Positions 33,221 to 44,695 of a DNA stretch of 63,755 nt are shown piece by piece. The translations under genes and the position numbers were made by a program. Under the pieces are notes generated by a model that saw only the letters and a list, made by a program, of their open reading frames with translations, was not told where the DNA came from and did no database searches. Each line of letters starts with the position of its first letter. Within the stretch, counting starts at the first letter, position 1. Source of the DNA: Gracilaria domingensis (lineage: Eukaryota > Rhodophyta > Florideophyceae > Gracilariales > Gracilariaceae); NCBI GenBank assembly GCA_022539475.1, contig VCMS01000233.1:1-63755 (forward strand). Reading direction: 5' to 3'.

Positions 33221-33550
33221 CACAAAAACCACTAGGCCAGATGCTCGTTGTGTACGGTGGGCACTCCGCAGCTGTGTTACGTATATGTACTCCCACGGTG
33301 CCCCTCATTCAAGCAGTTCCCCTCAACTGCCTGAGTGATGTATGGGAGTGTAGAAGGATCATCAATGGACCTGACAGCATCGTGTGCGCGCAAACAGTGG
33401 CAGCTAGATTGGACAGAATCGAACCTTGCACCCCAAGCATACCTGGACCCATAACCTATGGAAACACAAAAACCACTAGCCCACGTGTGCCGTGTGTACG
33501 ATAGGCAGTCTACAGCTGTGTCACTTATATGTGCTCTCACACAGGTAACA
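33221..33550. repeat. Diverged direct repeat, ~80 bp, 248 bp apart
   Basis: Copies begin at about 33221 and 33469 with ACACAAAAACCACTAG and continue through TGTGTACG, CAGCTGTGT(T/C)AC and TATATGT(A/G)CTC. They may be a small direct-repeat pair of a degraded element. Confidence 0.7.
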
Positions 33551-34099
33551 TTTGACACGAGTTTTTGTTTCGGAAAACCGCGCCATGAAGAAATCTAAAA
33601 GAATTTACACGTAAGCGCCTGTGTGCCGCAAGCCTTTTGCAATTTCAGGGACACTCTTAATTGTCTAAACCAATTTTAGGAAGTTCTTTGTCTCTATTAC
33701 TTTTCGTTTTTCCTCTTCAGAGACATTAAATACTCTCACTCTTAATCAGTAAGCAGTCTGACCTACTAGCAGCCGTTTGCTACCCTAAGCAGGCACACAG
33801 TAATCGTTGATATTTACAAGCGCTGGTTTTTAGCCATGTCTAGCAATAATGCTTCTCGAAGTCAAAAATGTCGGTCATCGTTCCAACGTGGAGTCACTCA
33901 AAAAGGCAGTTTGTATCGTAATAACTTTGTTGCTTAACAGCAAGATATTCATATATTATGTATCTCTAAAAACTTTTTAACCACATGCAATGGCTTGACG
34001 TTGCAAAGCTAAAGTCAAAACATTCACGTCACGCAGTTGGATCAGCATCTTCTTTAATACGACTTTGGTTCTACTGCCACACGCAAACAACTTCTCAAA

Positions 34100-35932
34100 T
34101 TGCCGTTTCTTAGGCTTGCATATCGAAAAATGGAAGTTTTCTCGGATTTCCTCAGCATTCCAGTAACACCGTTCAGAAACGGGACAGAAGCAAGGGCACC
34201 AGGCGCCAGCAGAAACTCAAGCCTCAACTTTGGTAGACGACCGGGCACTAAAAGTGTCATGAAACTCGGTGAAACAAAATATAACTTTTTGTGCACGTTT
34301 TCTGGGCTCAGCGACGTACCTACCAAATTGATGGCCCATCAAATGCTTCTTCTCAAAATATTGAGTAGAAGACAGTGCGGACAAGAACTTGCTGAAATCA
34401 TCAAACGTCTGGACGCTCGTTTCAAACTTCATGTACCCACTATTGCTCAAATGAGAAACAAGAACATTGAAGGGTACTATTCCAAGCAAATGACCTCGGT
34501 AAAGTCTGCGATTACCTCTGCTCTGCGTTGAGCATATGAGACGCTTATCTTGAACGGCTGAACGGACTCCAACTGGAAAAATGTCGTCGATGTGCTCTTG
34601 ATTATAATCGATATGAATCGTCTCAGAACGAGCTACTTTTTGCGCTCAACGTACACTGGATCAGCCAGCTGCGACTCGGCGCTTTATGCTGATAGTGTTT
34701 CCTAAGTGTTCCGAGAATTTGTAGATATGACGTGCATCATTGGCGTTCTAAGAGCAAACTCCGGTTCATGTGTAATTTCCAAGGAGGAAATTGTCAGGAG
34801 ATACAATCATATTCTAGTTGGACAGAACCAGAACCATGTCGCCAACTTTTTCATGCAAGACATTGGTAAACGACAATGGATAAGTGACATACTATCTACT
34901 GCGTCAGGGGTAGTGAATGACTTGAGGAAGCATTCGAAGATCTACTTTTGATTCAAACAATTGAAGCAGCAATTTAACATCAACCTTCGAAATACAGGGT
35001 ACTAGAGAAGAAATCCGGAGGTGTATCAATATGGCAGAGTCCCTCCTATTAGAACTGTGGTTTTGCCTATGAAAATCGCAGCCACTCGTTTCGCAAGTTG
35101 CGAGGGAATGCTGCATTATTTTATCAGAGGTAAGCTCGTTTACCAAAAATTGGTAGATTGTCCTGACTTTCATAAGAATCTTTACGGGAACAGAAATCCT
35201 CAAAAGAGAGATTACGCGCATGTATTGAAGTACATTCGGGCATACGTTGCATCCAACGTGTTCCCTCCTACGCAAAAGCTCCCGAACGCAGGAGGTGCTG
35301 ACGGTGTTATTCAGCGGTTTTTTGAGGATTTCAGCTACACGTGGTTGTCGTGGAGAGCGCAGGCCGATAATCCCATGGAATGAGAAGCTCTGATGGCATT
35401 AAGGAACATTTCTGTCGTTCATTGGATGCCGTTTCATGGAAATCCGTGTTTCCGAAACTTTGTTCTCTGCATTTTGTCGGTACGCCCGTCGTCTTCTTCA
35501 ACTATAGAAAGACGTTTCAGCCTGCAAGGGAGGGTTCGAACTCCCTCGCGTAACAGGCTTCATCCACTTAAAGTGGAGAAGATGATATTCTGCCCATGCA
35601 ATACGGCATTGAACTCGGAAAACCGGCCCAGTAGTAACAAAGTATTGAGATCGAATGCTACTGCAGTGGCTGGACCGCAAGTGTCAAACGTAGCTCTTCA
35701 TCACTCCACCCTTACAAAGCCACAACAGCCGACAACGATTCTCTCGGTGAGCACCGGCGACTTCGTCTCGTACTTCGAGATGGACACCAACGAAGAGACA
35801 ACCACTGACGACATTAATGAGGAAAAGGCAATCACAGAAATTATCAATGAATCCGCATTCTCTCAGATCGAAAATGATCACGAATATGCTCAACTCTTCG
35901 ATGCCCATGCCATGCGTCGTCTTTTCCAATAG
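34100..35932 (+). pseudogene. hAT-family transposase remnant
   Basis: Several frames (34100-34531, 34706-34951, 35021-35383, 35393-35932) line up as one hAT-type protein. They show an LDARFKLHVP-like N-terminal segment, the LPMKIAATRF segment at the place of the family's TRW motif, and the hAT C-terminal dimerisation domain (RPSSSSTIERRFSLQGR, then RNRLHPLKVEKMIF). Stops near 34690, 34951 and 35383 and the frame changes show it is dead. I did not find terminal inverted repeats or target duplications. Confidence 0.75.
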
Positions 35933-36264
35933 TATGAATTAGAACTCTTTAACACGCAGCTCATTGGCTTCTGCTGCTCATTACCGTGATGAGGAATGAT
36001 TCTGGAGCGAGGGCCGGCCCTCACGCACTAATTTTTCGTGCCATGCGTCTCACTATTCCTTTACCCACTTGACGCTTCGGTGCACTGCGTGCGATAGCTG
36101 CAGGTTACTTGGGTCAGTGACAGATTTTCGGAAACAATTGAACACTCTCTGTTCGGGTGGGCGCTCTATCTACGGCATCGATGCGCTGCTGATCACCACC
36201 GACCATGTCACTGCAGCTAAGTGAGCCGCTACGAATATGCAAGAGATGCCCCCGAGTGAAGGTG

Positions 36265-37016
36265 TTACTTGGCAGGGGCGGCTGTGTCATCCGCAGTAGA
36301 CGAAGCTCTCTCTGTGTCATTCAAGCGTTGACTTTGGTGCAAACGGTCGGTACGTTGAGAATTTCTGGTTGTGGGCTCACTATCATCAACGACAAAATCT
36401 TCAAGATTGGCGTCAGGTTCATCGTGTTGCTCTGGGTCGGATTCGAAGGAATGCTGAGAGTAGTAGCAGTCCTCTCCGTCGGAGTAATCGATATATAGGA
36501 CGAAACATCACTCATTCTCGAAGCCAAGAGTGATAGGCAAGTGCGCCTGGTTGAAATTCTTCTGATGGTCAAAGATGATAATGCGTTCCCTATGAACGTT
36601 GGCGAGATGGTACGGGCGGTGACTGTCAATGACAAAGACCCTGAAATCAGCCTCAAGTGGGTCGTCTTGCTCAGGGTTCAGCCCTAAAATGGACTGGATA
36701 TCAACAGCGGCGGAGCAATTGACGCATACGACGGCACGCGGTTCAACTGCATCATCATTACAAACAAGAACATTGAACTTGTCACGTAGATGCGAATACC
36801 CAGCGACAGGGTGCACTTCATAGGCAGCAGATCTGCTTTCAACAGCGCGGTGAGCGTACAAACGTAGCCCAATGCGTCAGACTCCGCCGCGGCGATGAAG
36901 ATGAGGACGGGGCCCCTAGCAAAACCCATTGTCATTGAATCATCATGCAGCGGTAAATGAAATTGATGCCTTTCAATAAAATGTAAGGGCACTTTCAAGA
37001 AATTTAATTTTTTCAA
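36265..37016 (-). pseudogene. CDC45: Cdc45 N-terminal fragment
   Basis: Resembles the N-terminal DHH-phosphoesterase-like part of Cdc45, a subunit of the CMG replicative helicase. Visible matches are PVLIFIAAAESDALGYVCTL, then VHPVAGYSHLRDKF, VCVNCSAAVDIQSILGL and VIDSHRPYHLANV. An acidic Ser-rich linker (YSDGEDCYY...SFESDPEQ) fits the linker of that family. A 1-nt shift near 36830 and an in-frame TGA at about 36508 break it, and the rest of the gene is not found downstream, where hAT-related DNA lies. The frame resumes after the TGA to a stop at 36265. A dead duplicated fragment is the simplest reading. Confidence 0.75.
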
Positions 37017-37725
37017 AAAATCACACTCATGTAAATGTCAGTGAAACAAAAATTTACTTATTTTTCAATGACGTTCGTCATATTACCTTACTACACCAGT
37101 CATCTTGTCTGCAAGTCTACTGAAAACCCTTTTAGGTTTCCCTTAACGAGTTTTGCCTGGGGGCCCTGCGTGAGCGCATAGCGTAAGGGAGTGATCGACC
37201 CGGCTCTATTGCTAGCTGGGGTAATGCCACTACAGACGGGCTTTGAAGCATCGGTAGACTGGCTCGCGGAATATACGACCATGTCGTGGCAAAAATGGGG
37301 AGCGCAACAGAGTTGTATCTACTGTGACGTGTTGAGGAAAGGGAACGCGAACAAGTAGAACTGAGGGAACGAAACGGTGGTCAAAAGCCTCAATGCGAGT
37401 GCTTTGTGATAATATTTGGATGCCTGTTCGGAAGCGAGTAAGAGAGGTAATCGTTGCCAGTTGAACAGCGCGACAGAATGATGCAGCTACAAAAGGCTTC
37501 AAATGAACCACATGGGAATCTTTAAGAACATTCAGGGAGACAAGTACAATGCAAATCTCTTTGAATAGTAAATGCCGGTCTTAAGCGTTCATCAGAATTG
37601 ACGGGCGTTTGTATGCAAAGTTTGAAACACTTGTAAGTGAAACGCACATTCGCCCTTCCCTACAGCGAATATTACTGAATGCGAGAGGTTTTTGAACTCT
37701 AAGTGTACTAGCTGGAAGATTCGAA
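37017..37725. other. No gene recognised
   Basis: Short frames only; one at 37100-37282 (-) reads smoothly (TPLRYALTQGPQAKLVKGN) but I do not recognise it. Confidence 0.4.
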
Positions 37726-38169
37726 TCAAGTCGAATCTTTGATCTTGGATGCATTGGCCGCACATGTTTGATCTTTGCGATTCTGTACCTTTCCAATGCT
37801 TAACATTGAGAAGCAGGTAAAAAGTTAGTACGAGAAAATGGGTAGAAGTTTGCATCGCTTAACGTACTTGTACATAGAAAGGCAGCCGTTGTGATGACAC
37901 TTAGTTGACAGACTTCTATTACTGCAATAACACTTGTTGTAAACTACAAATCCCGGACGATAGAGAGGATTGTTTGCAGGAACCATCGGATCAGTAGTAC
38001 ACAAAAGAAGGGTTCTACTTTTGCATTCACTTTTACTAATTTGAGTCGACGTATCCAGCGTACAACTGCTTTTTGTTTCGTTCATGATAAGAAGAAAAAC
38101 GTAGAACAGGGGAGTAGGAGGAATTGAAGCAAACGATGGTTGTGATCTGAAGTCGATTTGGAGTCGCAT
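37726..38169 (-). CDS. Small Cys-rich, possibly secreted protein with one intron
   Basis: Exon 1 (38169-37868) starts with a short N-terminal region and a hydrophobic stretch (PLFYVFLLIM) that could be a signal peptide or anchor. About ten Cys follow, several in a cluster (NKCYCSNRS...KCHHNGC). A 69-nt intron (37867-37799) has donor GTACGT, a perfect TACTAAC branch point at 37824-37830 and acceptor TTAAG. Exon 2 (37798-37726) adds 24 residues including one Cys (QTCAANAS) and a stop. The spliced frame is 124 codons and keeps register. No family recognised. The splice signals match those of the zinc-finger gene. The start codon and the signal peptide are uncertain. Confidence 0.4.
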
Positions 38170-38852
38170 ACGCTAATGTGGAGTGCGCTGATGTTGTGAG
38201 GTTACTTCACTGAAGTGCAATAACAAGACTCCGCTCTGTTGGCTCAACAGTGTTGTGAAATGACCCATTGCCAATAAGAGATATCTTTAAATGAATGTTG
38301 ATTACAACAACATCACGGTTTTTGGATTCCAACAAAAACCGAACCATAGAGAAGCAGAGGCAGGCGACTGGCAAAAATTTTGAAGTGACGGGTGTGACGA
38401 GGGGATCAAAGAGAAAATTTAGTCCAGTCGTGCTTCACTGCTTACAACATCACTGTAGTGGACAGTGAGGGACATCTCATTAGTCTTGAAGAATCCAAAA
38501 TTCGTTATATATCATCTCCTACACATATAAAACCGTGCAAATATCGAGATACATTAAACCTGTGGTCACGTTTCGTTTCAAAGCAGCACAGAACTACATA
38601 AATCTGCTAAAATATCGAATCTAGGAAATAATACAGTTTTTTGTCATTACTCAGTAGTAAAAAACCGTTCTGGTGGAAAAAGCCTCTAATTGCGTTTCAT
38701 AAATCGTACATCCGTCCCGAAGGTACCCCCTTTAGATATGAATACCGGTAGAGAAATTTGCTCGATTTTGGGAGTCTATGGGAGAACAGTATGGTTTCCG
38801 CACACGTCTCGGGTGGACGTTTCAGGTGAAAACCCTGTGAGTCAAGAAGGTA
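38170..38852. other. No gene recognised
   Basis: Intergenic, up to the left LTR of the next Copia element. No motif seen. Confidence 0.5.
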
Positions 38853-38940
38853 TGTGACGACGACCGACGGCCGACCCTATCGGGTGCCACGACGAATAAG
38901 GTGGTGCTTCATTGGATTTCCATGTGTCACACAAAGTGGA
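38853..38940 (-). repeat. Left LTR end of Copia element 2 (core)
   Basis: Starts TGTGACGACGAC and aligns without gaps for more than 60 bp with 43793-43880 (GGCCGAC, GTGC/GACGACGA, TGGTG, ATTGG at identical offsets). A TG start and positions just outside the coding remnants suit LTRs. Confidence 0.6.
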
Positions 38941-39139
38941 AAAGTCTGTGGTCTTAAAATGAATTTTAAAGAAGCGTTTGGATTGATGCAAGATTGAACG
39001 GACAAGCAGTGTGGTCGAGGTTTACGTGCAGCCTAAAACACCCTCCAGCCGTCTGACAACGTAAAACGATGAGTTGCGAGCTATTTCGTCGGTGGTGCGG
39101 CTATATCCGATGCAGTACAGACCAAACCAGAGGCGCGGA

Positions 39140-42100
39140 ATAGAAGAAGACATGGTTGCAGTGCAGAAAGAAGAGCACGAGGCGGAGAGATTTGATGAGG
39201 ACGTCGGTGGTCATTTTGCCGGTCAGTTTGTGTTTGACCGAGACCATATTTTTCCGGAGGGCATCTTGGAGTACTTGAGAGCGGATATTAATGTACTTAC
39301 GGCGTCCTGTTGAGAAAATGGCATTAGCTGTGTAATCCGATGATTGGTTATGAACGAAGAGCTGGGTTGGGAGAGTAAGAGCAGAGCGTAGCTCAATGAG
39401 GAGGCCACGAAGATAGCCGATTTTTTAGATGGCAGAAGCGCCGCAATTTACTCTTCTTTACAGGTAGATTGGGAGACTATGCGCTGTACTTGACTATGTC
39501 AGGCAAAAAGAGTTAGTTCTATGCAGAAAACTTAGAGTGCCAGAAACAGTTCTGCGCGTAGAGGTTTCATTATCAAGTTCGGAGTCGGGGAGAAACTGCT
39601 GTAGCGTAAAAGCATAGTGCTTAGAGAAAAAGCCGTGGTGTTTTGTGTTTTTGAGAAGAAGGATGAGGAGTTTTAAGAGGCGCCAATGGCGCAAGGAGGG
39701 GTCCATTCGGGAATGAGCAAGAGCCTAGGTAATGAAGGCAATATCAGGGCGTGTAGAGTCAGCGATACACCTGATGGTTCCCGTTGCAGATGTGTAGTGC
39801 TTGCGGCTGCGGGCTTTGGGTTACTTAGATGAATCCAAAGAGGCAGAGTTGCCCCATCATCATATGGAGTGAGAAGAGCATGGATGTTGGTTATTCGGAG
39901 GGCCTCAACGACCTCGTCAATGAGATGGTGTTGATCAACAGAGAATCCGTGGTGGTTGTAAGTGAAGTTCCAGCCTAAATATTTTGTTGGGGCACCGAGG
40001 CGCTTGACACTATATCTCCAGGGCAAAGCATTGTACAAAGCGCCAAGAAGAGAGAAAGATGATGCACCTGCTACGAAGTCGTCAGTAGTCATGACAGTAT
40101 TGAGAAAATCGGTCCCTACAAGAAATTTTTTCAATTTTGTAAGTGCAAATGGAGTGCATCTTTCGGGGTGTTCAGCCTCCAACTGCACTCCGCCTGTACT
40201 CCATCCGCGTTCCAATTTGACACCCTTGGCAGGGCATTAAAATTTTTTAATATTTTATTTCGTTATTGTGAGTGCGCGTGGAGGCCAAACTGAGATCGTC
40301 CGGGGCAAATTACGGACAATGTGGGCGCAGATGGAGTGCAACATGTATCGCGTGCACTCCAAGTGCGCTCCATGTGCTTAGCGGGCGTCCTCTAATGTGA
40401 CACCGCGAAACAAGGCTGCAATCGCACATTGCCCGCACTCAATGCGGCATCCGTCTGGCATTCATGTATCATCCATTGGTGTCATCCAACCGCAAATTGC
40501 ACTCCTCTTTTTCCAAAAAGTTCTCATAGGGGGTACCTCTGAGCTTGATGTAGACGTTGGGGTCGGACTTTAAAGCAGTGTATCCGTTGCTTTTGAGGTG
40601 GCGATAGAGTCCTCGGGAATAAGTGTAAGACGCAGATGGTGAGCCGTAGAAATTAATGACAAGTCCGCGAGCTACCGTGTTATGCTTCAGGGATCCATCA
40701 AATCGTTTGGGCTGCCAGACGAACACAGGCTTGTTGTGATCGTAATGTTCATTGAGAAATGCGCTCTTCATACCAAAGTGTTTCATATGGAGACGACATA
40801 GGGCCGTAAGAGAAAAAAGGATTCGAATGGAGGTTTTGTCAGCTGGAAAGGAGGAAGTTTGCTGAGGATCGAAGTGAATGTGTGGGAGCATGCGGTGCCG
40901 GCGTCTTGCGCAGCGTGCTTTCCGGTTAGTGATAGTTTGGCCGGAAGTTTTGTATATCTATACTGAATTGTGATTGGAACAATCTGGGCATCAGAAAGTA
41001 TGAGAGTGGGCCACTCAGAAACGTTCATGTGGTCAAGTTGATCAAGCTCATCATTCTGAGCTTTTGCTCATAGTTAAACGTCCGGATACTGTTTGGCTTG
41101 TTTGAAGGATTTGAGAGCGGGTAGTGTGTGCGTAACTTCGATGGGCACGGAAACGAAAGCGTTTTGAAGAACTGCGCATGGGTCCGCTGTCGGGTTATAT
41201 CAGATGAAATCCAGGGCGCGTGCGACTTGCCCTTTCCGGTGCCTATGTTACGGATTCAGGTGTGGTCAGGGTCTGTGACAGAGAGATAGCGCACGCTGTC
41301 CGCTGTAAGATGAAGTTTGGGGTTGTTGGGATTGAGTCGAGAGAACGTGACAAGCGTGCCGAAGGCAATAAGCTTGGAGACTGAAGGCTGTCGCTGATGC
41401 CATAGCCTGAAGGGAATGTTCTGGATGGAAGAGTGAAATGTCAGGTTATACTTTTAGATGGAATCGGATACCGCAAATTCCCAGTACGATACGGGGAGGT
41501 GGCTATGCACAAGCGATGCACGTGCAGTGTTCATCAATGTTCCGTTGATGCGTTTGACAATAGAATTTTGTTGAAGAGAATATGAAGCCGTGGAATGGAT
41601 GCGGATGCCGCGGAAGGTCAGAGCTCGATTGAGTGCTTTGGAATTCAGTTCTTTGGCATTTTCGTTGCGAAAATGAAGGGGGTGGCAATATTTTGCATGC
41701 TATGTGTGGACAAGCATTGTGAGAAGCTTCGGGAGCGCTTCTGAGTGTTGTTTGAGAGAATCGACGAAGACAAATCGGGATTAGGCGTCGATCGCAACCA
41801 ACACGTGCCTGTTTCCTTGTATCGAGGGTAGGGCGAGTGGACCGCATGTTTCAATGGATATATATACGTCAGTGCAGTAGTGATGGGTTTTTGGGCGGTG
41901 CGGGAGAGGTTGGGTTTTACCTTCGCGGCAGGCAATGCATGTGATCTTTGGAGGTGGGCGCTGGATGGTATCTGAAAGAACTGGCCGGAGGTTGAAAAGC
42001 GCCATTTTGTGGAAGAAGCCAGAATGAATATGGCCGAGCTTAAGATGCCATAACATTTAATCCGAAGCGGTGGTGGAAGTGGATGAGGTTGTTGGCCCGT

Positions 42101-42545
42101 AAGGGACAGAAGACAGGATCGGAAGTGATGATTTCGAGATTTGAGTGCGGGAGGGTGGAGAAGGATTTCCTGACTTTAGGGCAGGATGATTTTGGATGTT
42201 GGGAACAATTGGGATGCTTCTTGGGAGTGAAGTTGGAGACGGTGGGCCAGTAAGGGGTAATGCTCGAGTGCGGAAAGCAATACGTTGAGTAACATGAAGG
42301 TGATAGGCATTCTTTACTAACGATGCATTGTCCACTATATCATGCTTTCGGAGAGAGTGATGGGGGCGAATGACAATTGCTTTTGATGGAGAGAACGGAA
42401 CCATGCCATATTTGGATGCCAAAGAGTGAACAGAGATCAGCTTGTGCTTCACAGCTGGGGCGTGTACAGCGTGAAAATCTCGAGAGTTCTCTTGTTGTCG
42501 GGATGATTCATGGAAGCTGATATGTGATAGACGATTTTGTCCCAA
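39140..42545 (-). pseudogene. Copia element 2 pol, degenerate
   Basis: Reads in order on the minus strand. First is a pre-integrase region (VKHKLISVHSLASKYG) and zinc site (HLKLGHIHSG...CIACREGKT) at 41781-42545. The integrase core beginning (DVYISIETCGPL) and pieces to 41503 follow. Then come reverse transcriptase pieces at 40532-41028 (MKSAFLNEHY) and 39673-40113 (VMTTDDFVAGASS at the catalytic DD position, LGAPTKYLGWNF). RNase H is at 39140-39706 (HHGFFSK, STRRTVSGTLSF, and near the end INIRSQVLQDALRK). Many frameshifts and stops. The reverse transcriptase is split by the MITE at 40114-40531. Confidence 0.8.
40114..40531. mobile_element. CCCTA-ended MITE, copy 1
   Basis: Non-coding 418-bp insert in the Copia 2 reverse transcriptase. 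Ends are CCCTACAAGAAATTTTT and its inverted relative ending TAGGG, flanked by a 3-bp GGT duplication (40111-40113 and 40532-40534). GGAGTGCA/TGCACTCC motifs recur inside. CACTA-type transposons make 3-bp target duplications and have CACTA-like ends, so this may be a non-autonomous relative. Confidence 0.8.
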
Positions 42546-42913
42546 TGGGAGACATAGTCAATGTGTTAGTTTGAGTTGGATGCATAGAGGGGTGAGAAGT
42601 AGATGTGTGAGTAGGATTGCAGTAGAATCAAGGAAGAACGTACAGTTATCATCAACAGGTTGCTGTGTAAACGATTCGCTTTCGAACTGAGATAGCCGGA
42701 GATGCACCTTTTCAATTAGGTCGCAGTAGAGCGGGTTGACACTGGCGGCATGAGCCTGTGATGCAGGCTGTGGCTGTGGGATTTTTTAGAGGGTGCATTC
42801 TGCATTATTGTGCGTGATGAATCCGGGCACACGGCACCGTTTGACGATGTATCGTGCAGTGCGAGCATGCTTGGAGTAAAGACTCTGGATCGCAGGCCTT
42901 GTTGGTGAACTGG

Positions 42914-43569
42914 TCACGAGAAAGGTTTTTGATCTGAAGAGCTTGAGCCGCTCAAAGCAGGTTGAGAAGAAAGATCAGAAGGAAGTTTCGTCATAGAGCT
43001 CTGAAGGTTTGCAGCTTGCTTCAGATGGTTAGAAAAATCACGAATGGTTTTGGGAGGAGCGCCTGCCATCACATTGACTAAATGACAGAAGTCCAGATTG
43101 TCCATGATGCCGTAGATAAGGAATTTGACGGTGACGCGCTCATTGACAATGTTTGGAGAATCGGCATTCAACATTTTTCTGCGGACATTAAGGTGGTTGG
43201 AGATGTATTCGTTGATGTCGTATCTGACAGAAATGTAATTGATCGTGCTTTTCCTTCCAAGTCATTGTCATTCTCCATGTTGCTCAGTTTGGTACGATTT
43301 TCGAGAGCAGTGATAATGGCAAAAAGACTATGAGAAATAATATCGTTGCGAAGTTCGTCTTCGATTGAGCGTGGAATGCTATTCATAATAAACGCTTTCA
43401 CTCCATTCCAGAGTCTCTGGTACGCAGGAATAGAAGCGGGATCTATAGGGGCTGCTATCTCTGTGGTGACGAATTGATTGGCGTCAACGAGAGAGTGGTT
43501 GATAAGAAGGGAGTCTTCCCAATAGGAAAAGTTTGCCGGAGAAAGAGTAGGTTGCTTTGGATTATCCAT
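42914..43569 (-). pseudogene. Copia element 2 gag, degenerate
   Basis: Starts MDNPKQPTLSPANFSYWE, matching the Copia gag N-terminal style of the element at 12.1 kb. The body runs in two frames (43168-43569 and 42914-43174) with KARSITFLSDTT and VTVKFLIYGIMDNLDF landmarks. The stop-interrupted protease region follows. Confidence 0.75.
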
Positions 43570-43792
43570 GGCGGAGATTTAATGTGCAAATAATGTGGTT
43601 GCCGAAAAAACCTTGGTCAAAGAGAGAGCCACTGAAAGGACTAGATGAGATGGCTCGAGATCAAGAGCGTAAGCGCTGTCAAGAAGTGACTGCAGGTAGT
43701 CTACTTCTTCGCGTTGATCGCACCGTCGTGTATATCGTTCTAGTCTTGATGAGATGTTGGATAGAGGGCTTTCGCAGCCTTGGCCCATGACC

Positions 43793-43880
43793 TGTGACGA
43801 TGACTTATGGCCGACACAAACAAGTGCGACGACGACTGCAGTGGTGATTTATTGGGTGTGAGTGTGTTGCACAACGTGGA
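43793..43880 (-). repeat. Right LTR end of Copia element 2 (core)
   Basis: Starts TGTGACGATGAC; partner of 38853-38940. It lies 220 bp upstream of the gag start, as expected for the 5' LTR of a minus-strand element. Confidence 0.6.
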
Positions 43881-44447
43881 CAAGTGTGCAGCCCGACAGG
43901 GTAATATGAGGCACATGTGGCCAATACTGGCCAGGGTGCCAGCACTGACTACTAATCTAGAGTAGCTTATTGGTAATAGTTAGGCGACGAAAACCGACGT
44001 CCCCCCGACGAAGTAGACACCTAAACAAGGAGAATCTTGGCTCGAAGGAGCTCCGCTGGTGAACGGTCATTTACCATTCCTACGTCATTTAACCACGGTT
44101 GTCGTTTACTCCACCTTGTGTGTACAGGGCTATTCAGTGCTGTTTCTTTAATTTCTTTCTAGTATACACGGCCCGATTTCGCCATTCTTTCTTTTTTTAC
44201 CTACCTCCACCACGAATCTTCCCAGTATGGTGGCGCTTCTCCCATCTCTAGACCTGCGCAATTAGTAGATTCTTCCGCTTCTGCTCGGTCTGCAAGGCAG
44301 GAAGGAGTCACCCCGAGTTACGCCTGGCATATGCTGACCTCAAAGAAGAGCTCTCCTACTCAGCGACCCAACACAGGCAGCAAGACCAAACTCCTTGAGT
44401 GTTTACCGCACACGTGGGTGGTTTTTGTGTCCACCCGTGTTGTGGTT
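43881..44447. other. LTR remainder and spacer between two Copia elements
   Basis: Non-coding. It contains CACGTGGGTGG (44411-44421) near the end and pyrimidine-rich tracts. No gene seen. Confidence 0.5.
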
Positions 44448-44522
44448 TTGCACTACAGATTCTAGACACATCATCGTTCGTAACACTCTCACGTAACATG
44501 CCCGTAGAATGTCACATATACT
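44448..44522 (-). repeat. Left LTR core of Copia element 3
   Basis: About 75 bp (GATTCTAGACACATCATCG, then CTCACGTAACATGC and CATATACTG) matching 49598-49671 with scattered substitutions. Confidence 0.75.
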
Positions 44523-44695
44523 GTGGTACCGTTCTGGCCGCTTATGTTCTTCATTGCTTATTATAATATCCTTCCTTGCCAATTAGAACCTTCTCTAAGT
44601 CCCAAGAAGTTCGCAGTATTTCGTGACGCGTTTAAAAAACGGGCTTCGTTGATTTCAGCTTTCATATCCTCAGTTCTGCAGTGTTCTACATGAAT

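Noticed and set aside
35515..35545. GGGTTCGAAC within a short stem, resembling a tRNA T-arm
   Set aside because: It lies inside the hAT C-terminal coding sequence, and no acceptor, D or anticodon arms surround it.
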